From contig CAIPUQ010000141.1 in the NCBI GenBank assembly GCA_903868295.1, forward strand, positions 1-10,609: DNA of 10,609 nt, read 5' to 3'. The notes under the pieces were generated by a model, which did no database searches, was not told where the DNA came from, and was given only the letters and a program-made list of their open reading frames with translations. Positions 1 through 8,051 of this stretch are shown one piece after another (the stretch's first letter is position 1; every line of letters begins with the position of its first letter). The translations under genes and the position numbers were made by a program. Source of the DNA: an uncultured Roseiflexaceae bacterium. Its GTDB lineage: Bacteria; Chloroflexota; Chloroflexia; Chloroflexales; Roseiflexaceae.

Positions 1-312
1 GTCTACTTTTATAAACACGACAAACCCGACGGCTTCGCGTTCCAGCGCGTGTATACCGACGAGCAGTCGCCCATCCATGCGGCCGGTTCGCCCATCGATG
101 CGGTGCTGGTAGCCCGTCCCGATCACGTAGTCCTCGTCCCTGCGGGGTATCATCCCGTCACCAGCGCACCTGGCTACACCACGTATTACCTCAATGTGTT
201 GGCAGGCAGTGCACAGTCGCTGGCCAACGTCGATGACCCACACCACACTTGGGTCAAAGACCACTACCAAGGGCTCGACCCACGGCTGCCGCTCTACCCG
301 CAAGGGAGCTAA
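1..312 (+). CDS. iolB: 5-deoxy-glucuronate isomerase, 3' end (partial)
   Basis: IolB converts 5-deoxy-D-glucuronate to 2-deoxy-5-keto-D-gluconate in cytosolic myo-inositol breakdown, just before the IolC kinase step. Only the last 103 residues are in the window. The frame is open from base 1 to a TAA at 310-312, and the start lies off the left edge. IolB is usually about 270 residues, so roughly the first 60 percent is missing. The visible part is the second cupin half. Typical family features are the VLVPAGYHPV segment, the TTYYLNVLAG segment, and a C-terminal DDPHHTWV followed by DPRLPLYP, close to the usual IolB ending. The iolC start follows the stop by two bases, so the genes are surely co-transcribed. 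Assignment is by recalled family resemblance plus context. Confidence 0.93.
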   Translation, partial: VYFYKHDKPDGFAFQRVYTDEQSPIHAAGSPIDAVLVARPDHVVLVPAGYHPVTSAPGYTTYYLNVLAGSAQSLANVDDPHHTWVKDHYQGLDPRLPLYPQGS

Positions 313-314
313 CC

Positions 315-1334
315 ATGGCACGTACCTACGATGTCTTGACCATGGGGCGATCTTCGATAGATTTGTATGCCAACGACGTCGGAGCAGCGTTCGTTGACAT
401 CAAAAGCTTTGCCGCATATGTCGGTGGCTGCCCGACCAACATCAGCGTGGCAGCCCAGCGGCTCGGTTCGCGCACCGCGCTGTTGACCGCGGTCGGTGTC
501 GATCAGGTGGGCGACTTTATCCTCAATTTTTGTATCAACGAAGGCATCGAAACACGGTACAGCCCGCGCAAAGCCGGTCACCGCTCCAGTGCAGTGGTAC
601 TGGGGATCGAGCCGCCCAACAAGTTCCCGTTGACCTATTACCGCGACAATTGTGCCGATATCGAACTCACCATCGACGACGTGTTGGCCAGTCCCATCGC
701 CGATGCGCAGTATCTCTTGGTCAGCGGGACGGGGTTCTGCAAAGAACCATCACGGAGCGCGACGCTGTTTGCATGCGAATACGCACAGCGACACGGGACA
801 ACCGTCGTCTTGGACATCGATTTTCGCCCTGACCAGTGGCACGACGCACGCGCATTCGGTGTCACGCTGCGCTCGGTGTTGCGGACGGTCGACATCGTCC
901 TGGGCACCGAAGACGAAATCAACGCCATGATGATGGGTGAAGACAACACCGTCACGCTTACCCACTCACAGGTGTCGGATGCGCGCGTGAGTGGCGATGT
1001 CGACGTCGCAATCGATACCGTGCTTGGGCTGGGACCAAAGGTACTGTTCCAGAAGCGCGGCGCTGAGGGATCACGCGTGCATGTGGTTACCCCTGCGGGT
1101 ATCGACCGCATAGACGCAGCTGGATTCCCCGTGCAGGTCTACAACATTCTCGGCGCGGGTGATGCCTACGCCGGTGGTGTCATCCATGGCCTCGCACACG
1201 GCTGGAGCTGGCATCGCGCAGCGCGCCTAGGCAATGCCTGCGGCGCTATTGTCGTCACCAAACACGGCTGTGCCAACTTTATGCCGACAATGACCGACAT
1301 CGAGCAGTTTATCGGCATGCACGGTGATTTGTAG
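315..1334 (+). CDS. iolC: 5-dehydro-2-deoxygluconokinase (PfkB family)
   Basis: This 339-residue PfkB/ribokinase-family kinase phosphorylates 2-deoxy-5-keto-D-gluconate with ATP, giving the substrate of the IolJ aldolase. Visible motifs are the N-terminal GRSSIDLYA segment, the PfkB signature 1 glycine pair with Asn (GGCPTN, residues 37-42), a DIDFRPDQW segment near 167-175 typical of IolC, and the C-terminal GAGD (280-283) with catalytic base Asp283. The ATG at 315 is chosen because GGGAG lies 6 bases upstream (304-308) and the protein then starts MARTYDVLTMG, as family members do. The frame is open further upstream to 249, but that extension would overlap iolB. Length is normal and no key residue is missing. 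It sits in an operon between iolB and iolD. Confidence 0.95.
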   Translation: MARTYDVLTMGRSSIDLYANDVGAAFVDIKSFAAYVGGCPTNISVAAQRLGSRTALLTAVGVDQVGDFILNFCINEGIETRYSPRKAGHRSSAVVLGIEPPNKFPLTYYRDNCADIELTIDDVLASPIADAQYLLVSGTGFCKEPSRSATLFACEYAQRHGTTVVLDIDFRPDQWHDARAFGVTLRSVLRTVDIVLGTEDEINAMMMGEDNTVTLTHSQVSDARVSGDVDVAIDTVLGLGPKVLFQKRGAEGSRVHVVTPAGIDRIDAAGFPVQVYNILGAGDAYAGGVIHGLAHGWSWHRAARLGNACGAIVVTKHGCANFMPTMTDIEQFIGMHGDL

Positions 1335-1364
1335 GACCGTTTTTTCATGAGAAAAGAGCACGGC

Positions 1365-3245
1365 ATGTCTACCACACGTCTCACCGTCGCGCAGGCACTC
1401 GTCACGTTCCTGACCCAACAATACGTCGAGCGCGATGGCCATGAGCAGCGATTTTTCGCCGGCTGCTTCGGCATTTTCGGGCACGGCAACGTATCGGGGA
1501 TGGGCCAAGCGTTGCAACAAATCCCTGCACTCCGCTACTATCAAGCACGCAACGAGCAGGCCATGGTGCATGCGGCCACGGCGTTCACCAAAACTGCCAA
1601 TCGCCTGCAGACCATCGCCTGCACAACGTCGATTGGACCGGGAGCGACCAACATGGTCACCGGTGCCGCCACTGCCACCATCAATCGGCTGCCGGTGCTG
1701 TTGCTGCCCGGCGACATCTTTGCACGGCGCAATGTCGACCCGGTGTTGCAGCAGCTCGAATGGGCCCAGAGCCGCGATGTATCGGCCAATGACTGCTTCA
1801 AGCCGGTCAGCAAATACTGGGATCGCATCAACCGGCCCGATCAGCTCAGTAGTGCCTTGCGCGAGGCAATGCGGGTGCTGACCAGTCCGAGCGATACCGG
1901 CGCGGTCACGTTGGCGTTGCCCCAAGATGTCCAAACCGAAGCCTACGACTTCCCCACGGCATTGTTTGCACCGCGCGTCTGGCACATTGCGCGGCAGCGC
2001 CCCGACAGCGCAGCGCTCCGCCGTGCCGTCGCACGCATCCGCGCCGCCAAGCGCCCACTCATCGTCGCCGGTGGTGGTGTGATTTATAGCGATGCGACGG
2101 CGGCATTGACCGCATTCGTCGAAGCCACCGGCATCCCCGTCGGCGAAACGATGGCCGGCAAGGGATCGCTGCGCTACGACCATAGCCTCAATCTCGGCGC
2201 TATCGGGGTCACTGGCACATTCGCTGCCAATCAGATTGCCCGTGACGCGGACCTCGTCATCGGTATCGGTACGCGCTACGGAGATTTCACGACGAGCTCC
2301 AAAACCGCGTTTGCGGACCCCAATGTACACTTCATCAACATCAATGTGTGTGAACTCGACGCCGTCAAGCACGGCGCAACGATGCTGGGAGGTGACGCCC
2401 GGGTGACCCTCGAAGAACTCTTGATTGCGTTGCAGGGCTATACCGTCGATGCCGACTATCGCGCTACCGCCCAACGCCTCAGCGCCGCCTGGGACGTCGA
2501 AGTACAACGCATCTACGACATCCGGCTGACTCCACTGCCCAGCCAAGGTGAGTTGATTGGCGCAGTCAACGACCTCTCTGACCCCGGTGCCATCATGGTC
2601 TGCGCGGCCGGTAGTCTGCCAGGCGACCTGCACAAACTCTGGCGCGCTCGCCACCCCAAAAACTACCACCTCGAGTACGGCAACAGCTGTATGGGGTACG
2701 AGGTCGCCGGCGGACTGGGCATCAAAATGGCTGCCCCAGAGCGCGAAGTCTATGTGATGGTCGGCGACGGCAGTTGGCTGATGATGTCGACCGAGTTGGT
2801 CACTGCAATCCAAGAAGACCGCAAACTCATCGTCATCTTGATGGACAACGACGGCTACAAAAGCATCGGCGGCCTGAGTCGTTCACTCGGCCAAGAAGGC
2901 TTTGGTACGCGGTACGCATATAGTCACGACAACCGGGTGACCTCCGACGCCGACGGCAACGACGTCGAGCGCATCCCCGTCGATCTGGCCCAAAACGCCC
3001 GCAGTCTGGGCGCGACCGTCATTGAATGTAGCGATTACGATTCGTTCGTTGCAGGCATCGCCCAGGCTCGGGCCAACACAACCACGACCGTCGTCTATGT
3101 ACGCAATGACCGCTATCACGGGGTACCCGGCTACGACAGCTGGTGGGATGTCCCGCCTGCAGAGGTCAGCACCAGCCCCGAGGTACAGCAGAAACGCGCT
3201 GAATGGCAGCAGAACCGCATTCGCGAACGCGATTACCTAGGATAA
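1365..3245 (+). CDS. iolD: 3D-(3,5/4)-trihydroxycyclohexane-1,2-dione acylhydrolase (ThDP-dependent)
   Basis: IolD hydrolyses the cyclic trione made by IolE, opening the inositol ring to 5-deoxyglucuronate. With the ATG at 1365 it is 626 residues, close to the roughly 637 of the Bacillus subtilis protein. It has three-domain acetolactate-synthase-like architecture. The N-terminal domain carries the ThDP-activating glutamate (E64 in RNEQAMVHA) and the TSIGPGATNMVTGAA segment. A central Rossmann-like domain includes RPLIVAGGGVIYS. The C-terminal domain has the ThDP/Mg motif GDG at 467-469 and N495 in MDNDGY, with normal spacing. The start is uncertain. ATG 1365 gives MSTTRLTVAQAL, as in family members, with AGAG six bases before it. 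ATG 1347 in the same frame would add six residues and has TAGGA ten bases upstream. Confidence 0.95.
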   Translation: MSTTRLTVAQALVTFLTQQYVERDGHEQRFFAGCFGIFGHGNVSGMGQALQQIPALRYYQARNEQAMVHAATAFTKTANRLQTIACTTSIGPGATNMVTGAATATINRLPVLLLPGDIFARRNVDPVLQQLEWAQSRDVSANDCFKPVSKYWDRINRPDQLSSALREAMRVLTSPSDTGAVTLALPQDVQTEAYDFPTALFAPRVWHIARQRPDSAALRRAVARIRAAKRPLIVAGGGVIYSDATAALTAFVEATGIPVGETMAGKGSLRYDHSLNLGAIGVTGTFAANQIARDADLVIGIGTRYGDFTTSSKTAFADPNVHFININVCELDAVKHGATMLGGDARVTLEELLIALQGYTVDADYRATAQRLSAAWDVEVQRIYDIRLTPLPSQGELIGAVNDLSDPGAIMVCAAGSLPGDLHKLWRARHPKNYHLEYGNSCMGYEVAGGLGIKMAAPEREVYVMVGDGSWLMMSTELVTAIQEDRKLIVILMDNDGYKSIGGLSRSLGQEGFGTRYAYSHDNRVTSDADGNDVERIPVDLAQNARSLGATVIECSDYDSFVAGIAQARANTTTTVVYVRNDRYHGVPGYDSWWDVPPAEVSTSPEVQQKRAEWQQNRIRERDYLG

Positions 3246-3249
3246 ATCG

Positions 3250-4266
3250 ATGACATCACCACTCCGCATTGCACTCCTCGGCGCGGGTCGCATCGGCCAG
3301 GTCCATGCACGCACCATTGTCCAGCGTGTGCCATCGGCACGCCTCGTCGCGATTGCAGATCCCATGCCCGATGCAGCGGCCAATCTGGCTGCGCGTTTCG
3401 GCGTCTCGACGGTCAGTACCGACTGTCTGGCACTCATCAACGACGCCGACATCGATGCCGTCATGATTTGTACGCCGACCGATACCCACGCCGCCTATAT
3501 CAAAGCTGCTGCAGCAGCCGGCAAGCACATCTTTTGCGAAAAGCCGATTGCCCTCGACCTCGCCGAAACCGACAGTGCCCTCGCTGCAGTATCCGCTGCA
3601 GGGGTGACCTTACAAATCGGCTTCAACCGACGGTTTGATGCGAATTTCGTACGCATGCACCAGGCTGTGGCAGACGGCACCATTGGGACCCCAAAAATCA
3701 TTCATATCATCAGTCGCGATCCTGCCCCACCGCCCATCAGCTACATCAAGGTCTCGGGCGGCATCTTTCTCGATATGACCATCCACGATTGGGACATCGC
3801 CCGCTTCTTGATGGGCAGCGACATCGAAGAGGTGTATGTCCAGGGAGCGGTCACGGTCGACCCTGCTATCGGCGCAGCCGGCGACATCGACACACACGTG
3901 ACAGTTTTGCGCTTCGCCAATGGCGCTATCGGCACCATCGACAACTGCCGCCAGGCGGTCTATGGCTACGACCAACGGGCCGAAATCTTTGGGAGTGCCG
4001 GGAGCATCGAAACAGCCAACAACTTCCCCAACAACACCACGCTCAGCACTGCGAACGGCGTGAGCCGAGATCTCCCGCTCAATTTCTTCATGCAACGCTA
4101 TGCCGAAGCATACGCTGCCGAGATAGAGGCATTTGTGCACGCAGTGACCAACGGCACCCCTGCCGTCGTGACCGGCGGAGACGCACGCAAAGCACTCATC
4201 GCAGGGCTCGCAGCATGGCGTAGCTACAACGAACGCCGCCCCGTACGATTGGCAGAATTTGTATGA
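3250..4266 (+). CDS. iolG: Inositol 2-dehydrogenase (Gfo/Idh/MocA family)
   Basis: This NAD-dependent dehydrogenase oxidises myo-inositol to scyllo-inosose, the first step of the pathway. It is 338 residues, the usual length. The Rossmann domain opens with GAGRIG at 11-16. The family EKP motif is at 97-99 (catalytic Lys98), and the later FLDMTIHDWD segment supplies Asp175 and His179, matching the Lys-Asp-His set of Bacillus IolG. The segments GFNRRFD, RDPAPPPISYIKVSGG and YGYDQRAEIFGS are characteristic of inositol dehydrogenases rather than of the wider family. AGGA at 3239-3242, overlapping the end of iolD, is the ribosome binding site, seven bases before the ATG. The stop overlaps the next gene by four bases (ATGA). 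D-chiro-inositol or other substrates cannot be excluded. Confidence 0.92.
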   Translation: MTSPLRIALLGAGRIGQVHARTIVQRVPSARLVAIADPMPDAAANLAARFGVSTVSTDCLALINDADIDAVMICTPTDTHAAYIKAAAAAGKHIFCEKPIALDLAETDSALAAVSAAGVTLQIGFNRRFDANFVRMHQAVADGTIGTPKIIHIISRDPAPPPISYIKVSGGIFLDMTIHDWDIARFLMGSDIEEVYVQGAVTVDPAIGAAGDIDTHVTVLRFANGAIGTIDNCRQAVYGYDQRAEIFGSAGSIETANNFPNNTTLSTANGVSRDLPLNFFMQRYAEAYAAEIEAFVHAVTNGTPAVVTGGDARKALIAGLAAWRSYNERRPVRLAEFV

Positions 4267-5273
4267 AAACACATCCTGAAGCACCCATCACCGTGGCATT
4301 CATCGGCGCCGGGCGCATCGGCCTGATGCACCTCACCAACCTCTCGCGCATGCCAGGCGTGCGCGTGGTCGAAGTCGTTGATGCGCACCTCGCGGCTGCC
4401 CAACAGGGTGCTGCCATCGTCGACGCCCCCCGCGCCAGTACCAACCCGCTCGGGGCTATCAACGCAGCGGATGTCGACGTGGTGCTCATTGCGACCCCGA
4501 CTGCAACCCATCCCGAGCTCATCGCGGCGGCAATCACCGCCGGCAAACCCGTCTGGTGCGAAAAACCGGTCGCATTATCGTTGGCAGACGCTGCCATGGT
4601 GCGCGACCTTGCCGCCAAACACAACGTACCCGTGATGATCGGCTACATGCGTCGCTTCGATGACCGCTATGCCCAACTCAAACGCCGCATCGACGCCGGC
4701 GAACTCGGCGCTATCGAGCGCTTCCGTGCGGTCAGCATCGATGCTGCACCACCGAGCTTGGCCTTCATCAAAACCAGCGGCGGCATCTGCATCGATATGC
4801 TGATCCATGATTTTGATTTGGCACTCCATCTGGTCGGGCCGATTGTAGCGGTCCACAGCTGGGGATCGGTCCTCGTCGACCCTGGGTTCCATGATGCCGA
4901 TGATGTCGACACGGTCATGGTGATGCTGAAGTTTGCAAACGGTGCACTCGGCGTCGTCGAAGGCGGGCGCCGCACCACCTGGGGCTACGATATCCGCACC
5001 GAGGTTTCGGGTGCATTGGCACGTGCATTCGTGGCAGCCCCGGGTGCAATGCCCAGCGACGGTGATGGCGCGCCTGCGCTGGTACCCGACCAATCGTTTG
5101 CAAATCGCTTTGTCGATGCCTATGTGAGCGAGCTTTCGTATTTCTTCCGTTGTCTCCGTGAGCAAACAGTACCGAAGCCCGACATTGCGGATGCAATGGC
5201 GAGCCTCAGAGTGGCGCGGGCTGCGACCGAAAGCCTGCGGACCGGCACCGTCGTCACACTCGAACGTGACTAG
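4263..5273 (+). CDS. Second Gfo/Idh/MocA dehydrogenase, probable inositol or inosose oxidoreductase
   Basis: This 336-residue paralogue of the preceding IolG has the same architecture: GAGRIG at 15-20, WCEKP with Lys101, GYMRRFD near 127-133, and ICIDMLIHDFD with Asp178 and His182. All expected catalytic residues are present. It diverges most in the C-terminal half: an insert-like SGALARAFVAAPGAMPSDGDG stretch replaces the IolG FGSAGSIETAN segment. Family knowledge suggests scyllo-inositol dehydrogenase (IolX or IolW type) or a dehydrogenase for D-chiro-inositol or inositol derivatives, but sequence alone does not decide. The ATG overlaps the iolG stop as ATGA with only a weak ribosome binding site, which suggests translational coupling. 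It is the last gene of the operon. Its TAG is six bases from the stop of the convergent sulfotransferase, and no terminator is visible between them. Confidence 0.9.
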   Translation: MKTHPEAPITVAFIGAGRIGLMHLTNLSRMPGVRVVEVVDAHLAAAQQGAAIVDAPRASTNPLGAINAADVDVVLIATPTATHPELIAAAITAGKPVWCEKPVALSLADAAMVRDLAAKHNVPVMIGYMRRFDDRYAQLKRRIDAGELGAIERFRAVSIDAAPPSLAFIKTSGGICIDMLIHDFDLALHLVGPIVAVHSWGSVLVDPGFHDADDVDTVMVMLKFANGALGVVEGGRRTTWGYDIRTEVSGALARAFVAAPGAMPSDGDGAPALVPDQSFANRFVDAYVSELSYFFRCLREQTVPKPDIADAMASLRVARAATESLRTGTVVTLERD

Positions 5274-5279
5274 TCCGGG

Positions 5280-6032
5280 TTATTCCCATTCGGGTATACG
5301 CAGCCCTGTATGCGCACGTAAGCGTGCCGTGTATGGGGCATATGATTCGCGCAGGTGCGCGCGTAACGCGGGGGTCAGTTCTTCTCCGGCGGCTTCGCTG
5401 TTGGCATTGATGACATCACCACGGGTCGCCGCCCGGTACTGTTGATTGACCCCCAAAAATGCATACAATCCGCGCACCGATGCGTCCTGTACAAACATCT
5501 GCTCATAAATGAGGATGTATATCTGCTCAGGACGGAAATACCGTTCATACATTTCGATATACTCGATGTATCTTCCACGGCGCAGGTACGCATAGGGCGA
5601 CACCGAAAACCGGGCGTGATCATAGTGCTCTACCCGCGCTGCCTCTTGGGTGAACGCCTCTGCCATCGACAACGTCTCGACACCGTGGAACAGACTAAAG
5701 CGGTAATTCGAAATCGCACGTTCGATGGGATCGCGTAACACAAAAACGATTTTTGCATCGGGAATCATCGCCGCCAACGCAGCCGCTGCCGATTCGACTT
5801 CGATATAACTGGTGCTTTTTTCGCCATACATCCGCACATGCGGTTTTTTTCCAAAATACGTCTGCCGATAATACGCGTATCCTTGGCTATGCAGCGCAGG
5901 ATTCAGAAAGAACTTCGGCTCGGGGCGCACCGGCAGTGCCATCTCGATATCGGGATGATCTGCGCAGAGGTAGTATGCATAGGTCGTCCCAGAACGCTGG
6001 GCACCACCAATGAAAAAGTGCTGGTCGGTCAT
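5280..6032 (-). CDS. PAPS-dependent sulfotransferase (Sulfotransfer family)
   Basis: This 250-residue cytosolic-type sulfotransferase should transfer sulfate from PAPS to a hydroxyl or amino group, probably on a glycan. The 5'-phosphosulfate loop is at the N-terminus (GGAQRSGTT, 9-17). The 3'-phosphate binding motif is FVLRDPIERAISNYRFS, with Arg100 and Ser108. A YGEKSTSYIE segment at 69-78 and RGRYIEYIEMYERYF near 152-166 match heparan-sulfate-type bacterial sulfotransferases. Start ATG 6032 is chosen because AAAAGAG lies eight bases upstream (6041-6047) and the PAPS loop then begins near residue 9. The frame is open to 6170, but that stretch lies inside the glycosyltransferase gene. The start overlaps the glycosyltransferase stop as ATGA, so translation is probably coupled and both likely act on one product. 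The acceptor is unknown. Confidence 0.9.
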   Translation of the reverse strand: MTDQHFFIGGAQRSGTTYAYYLCADHPDIEMALPVRPEPKFFLNPALHSQGYAYYRQTYFGKKPHVRMYGEKSTSYIEVESAAAALAAMIPDAKIVFVLRDPIERAISNYRFSLFHGVETLSMAEAFTQEAARVEHYDHARFSVSPYAYLRRGRYIEYIEMYERYFRPEQIYILIYEQMFVQDASVRGLYAFLGVNQQYRAATRGDVINANSEAAGEELTPALRAHLRESYAPYTARLRAHTGLRIPEWE

Positions 6033-6961
6033 TCGATAATCTCTTTTATGTAGTATGTCTCGCGCGAATTCAGATGTTGCAAGATACGAATCACATACTC
6101 GCCCAGCATCCCTAACATCAGAATAATAAGCCCATTGAGCACCGCCAACATAACGATGATGCCGGTCCAACCTTCGATTTGAATGTTATCGAGCAACTTC
6201 CGCACGACCACGATAATGCCAATGAGAAAGCTCACCATCGAAATAGCAAAGCCGGTCAATGTGACCAGCCGCAACGGCCAAATCGAATAATTAAAGAGAA
6301 TACGCAACACCAAGCTGAGAATCTTGTACAGGTTGTAGTTGCTCTTGCCTTCTGCACGCTCGAGATGCTGCACCGACGCATTGCCCACCGAATGCGCAAA
6401 CATCAACGCAAGCCCGGTTGTATATGGGTACGAGGTCTTGTAATCGAGCATCCGCGTCACGACATCTCGGCGCATCAGTCGAAAATTGCTCGGCGTAATA
6501 TCCGCTGGGCAGAGGAAGATTTTGTTGTTCATCGTGTGGATAATCCCACTGCCGATGCGGCGCACAAGACTGTGCTTCTTTTGTTGAAATTTGCCGAACA
6601 TCACATCGTGATTGCCCTCTGCGGCGCCTCGTACGAGATGAATGATTTCTTCGGGGGGATTCTGCAGATCATCATCAATGGTGATGACGTATTCACCCCG
6701 ACTCTGATGCATCCCTGCAAAAACGGCATTATGCTGGCCGTAATTACGCAGCAAATTGAGGGCTATCACCGGTTCGTGCTGGCGTGCCAACGCTGCAATG
6801 ACGGACCAACTCGCATCGCGGCTGCCGTCATTGATAAGGATGATTTCGTATGTCCAACCGTGTGCCACAAAAAACGCCATCGTCCGCTCGACGACAGTCG
6901 TAACGATACGGGCACTGTTGTACACGGGGATAACCACCGAATACATGGGAGTCTGCACCAT
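6029..6961 (-). CDS. GT2 glycosyltransferase with two C-terminal membrane helices (GtrB/ArnC-like)
   Basis: This 310-residue family 2 glycosyltransferase resembles polyprenyl-phosphate sugar transferases such as GtrB, ArnC or dolichol-phosphate mannose synthase. Family members move a sugar from a nucleotide donor to a lipid phosphate at the inner face of the membrane. The GT-A domain shows YSVVIPVYN (7-15), INDGSRDAS (43-51), LLRNYGQHNAV (70-80), the metal-binding DDD at 96-98 in IDDDLQNPPEE, and a TPSNFRLMRRD segment. Two hydrophobic helices follow, at about 230-253 and 264-287, with a GEYVIRI segment after them as in GtrB-type enzymes. ATG 6961 is preferred because GGAGGAG lies about nine bases upstream. 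Another ATG at 6946 and an upstream one at 7006 are less well supported. Sugar specificity is not readable. Confidence 0.92.
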   Translation of the reverse strand: MVQTPMYSVVIPVYNSARIVTTVVERTMAFFVAHGWTYEIILINDGSRDASWSVIAALARQHEPVIALNLLRNYGQHNAVFAGMHQSRGEYVITIDDDLQNPPEEIIHLVRGAAEGNHDVMFGKFQQKKHSLVRRIGSGIIHTMNNKIFLCPADITPSNFRLMRRDVVTRMLDYKTSYPYTTGLALMFAHSVGNASVQHLERAEGKSNYNLYKILSLVLRILFNYSIWPLRLVTLTGFAISMVSFLIGIIVVVRKLLDNIQIEGWTGIIVMLAVLNGLIILMLGMLGEYVIRILQHLNSRETYYIKEIIE

Positions 6962-7006
6962 GCAGTCTTTCTCCTCCAAAACAATGCCCGTATCATACCA
7001 TATCAC

Positions 7007-7960
7007 TCACGCCAAAGGCTTGAGACCGGCTTCTATTTCGCGCCGACGACCTTCGAGAAACGGCGGCAACGAAAGGCGCTGCCCCATCGTTTCGAGTGAC
7101 TCATCCTGCGCAAATCCCGGACCGTCCGTGGCGATTTCGATCAGGATGTTCCCTGGTACGCGGGTATACACCGATTGAAAGTAGAACCGGTCGATAACGG
7201 TCGTTGGTTGCAACCCAACAGAGCGCAACCGTTCGATCCAAAACATTGCAGCGTCGACATCAGGCACGCGGAACGCAATGTGATGCACCCCGCCGGCCCC
7301 GAGACGACTCGGTTGCATGTCAGGTGCAATCTGTACAACCAGGGTACCGCCTGCTATCTCGCCGGCCGAAAAAAGGAGCAGTGTACGCTCCGGGATGGTT
7401 GGATGTGCCATCTCGTGGTGAAAAGTAAACCCAAACACATCGCGATACAACAGTTCCATCTGATCACGGCTACGCACCGTGATGCCCGTACCGAACAGTC
7501 CGGTGATTGCATGTGCGATAGGAACGTCGGTTTTGTCCCACGGCACACCACCAGGAGTACCCAAATCACTGATGAGCATCAGCTGTTGACCCTCGGGGTC
7601 GCGGAACGCCACCGCCGGCCGATTACCCATCCATTGAAACGCGGCATCATGATCAATGCCATGTGCATCAAACCGTGCCACCCAGTAGTCGATGGCAGCC
7701 TGATCTGGCACGCGCAGGGCAATCATGTCGATGGCCCCGGTGCCTGGTTGCTGGGCAGAGATGTTCGCCCATTCAAAAAATGTCAGGTCCGTCCCTGCGC
7801 TGCCGACGGCATCGGCATAAAAAAGGTGATATGCAGACACGTCATCTTGATTAACGGTTTTTTTGACTAAACGCATCCCCAGAATCTGGGTATAAAACGC
7901 AAGGTTCGCTTTGGCATTTTTGGTGACTGCCGTTACATGATGCAGACCCGTCAAGTTCAC
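7007..7960 (-). CDS. Two-domain VOC ring-cleaving extradiol dioxygenase (MhqO/LinE/PcpA-like)
   Basis: This 317-residue protein has two vicinal-oxygen-chelate halves. Relatives such as MhqO, LinE and PcpA are Fe(II) dioxygenases that cleave hydroquinone-type rings. The N-terminal half begins TGLHHVTAV (His7/His8). The C-terminal half has GGVHHIAFRVPD (His226/His227) and ILIEIATDGPGF (Glu275), giving the two-His-one-Glu iron site. The RFYFQSVYTRVPGNILIEIATD stretch, in which the iron ligand sits, is highly typical. Start is GTG 7960: AAAGGAG lies six bases upstream (7967-7973) and the protein then begins at the conserved NLTGLHHVT. An ATG at 7999 would add 13 residues across the ribosome binding site and an inverted repeat. 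The glycosyltransferase follows 45 bases downstream and may be read through, though a functional link is unclear. The natural substrate is unknown; quinone detoxification is an inference. Confidence 0.9.
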   Translation of the reverse strand: MNLTGLHHVTAVTKNAKANLAFYTQILGMRLVKKTVNQDDVSAYHLFYADAVGSAGTDLTFFEWANISAQQPGTGAIDMIALRVPDQAAIDYWVARFDAHGIDHDAAFQWMGNRPAVAFRDPEGQQLMLISDLGTPGGVPWDKTDVPIAHAITGLFGTGITVRSRDQMELLYRDVFGFTFHHEMAHPTIPERTLLLFSAGEIAGGTLVVQIAPDMQPSRLGAGGVHHIAFRVPDVDAAMFWIERLRSVGLQPTTVIDRFYFQSVYTRVPGNILIEIATDGPGFAQDESLETMGQRLSLPPFLEGRRREIEAGLKPLA

Positions 7961-7966
7961 GCTGTG

Positions 7967-7973
7967 CTCCTTT
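7967..7973 (-). promoter_or_regulatory. Ribosome binding site deciding the dioxygenase GTG start
   Basis: On the minus strand AAAGGAG is followed by six bases and then GTG at 7960. This near-perfect Shine-Dalgarno argues for the GTG rather than the in-frame ATG at 7999. Confidence 0.8.
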
Positions 7974-7974
7974 G

Positions 7975-7999
7975 TTGGTGCGTAACCAATATGCACCAA
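7975..7999. promoter_or_regulatory. 25-base inverted repeat, probable operator of the dioxygenase gene
   Basis: Ten-base arms TTGGTGCGTA (7975-7984) and TATGCACCAA (7990-7999) are complementary at nine of ten positions and flank a five-base centre. The repeat starts one base upstream of the dioxygenase ribosome binding site. A weak candidate promoter on the minus strand (ATTACA, 17 bases, CATATT) would place its -10 inside the repeat, so a bound repressor would block initiation. Bacillus mhqO-type genes are controlled by a MarR-type repressor (MhqR), so a similar regulator is a reasonable guess; none is encoded in the window. The alternative is a hairpin in the leader. Confidence 0.6.
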
Positions 8000-8051
8000 T
8001 CTACTGCGGGTGTAATCGAAATGGTGACAGCTGAAGAACCAACGATGTCAC

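Noticed and set aside
1227..2813. Long 528-residue minus-strand frame opposite iolD
   Set aside because: It is the antisense shadow of iolC and iolD codons, with low-complexity composition, no recognisable motif and no ribosome binding site. Both plus-strand genes are clear.
3610..4284. 224-residue minus-strand frame opposite iolG
   Set aside because: It is antisense to iolG, which carries all expected catalytic motifs.
6033..6170. 46-residue N-terminal extension of the sulfotransferase
   Set aside because: It lies wholly inside the 3' end of the glycosyltransferase in another frame. The ATG at 6032 has its own ribosome binding site and puts the PAPS loop at the usual place.
6179..7099. 306-residue plus-strand frame opposite the glycosyltransferase
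   Set aside because: It is a shadow of the minus-strand GT2 gene, whose motifs are unambiguous.
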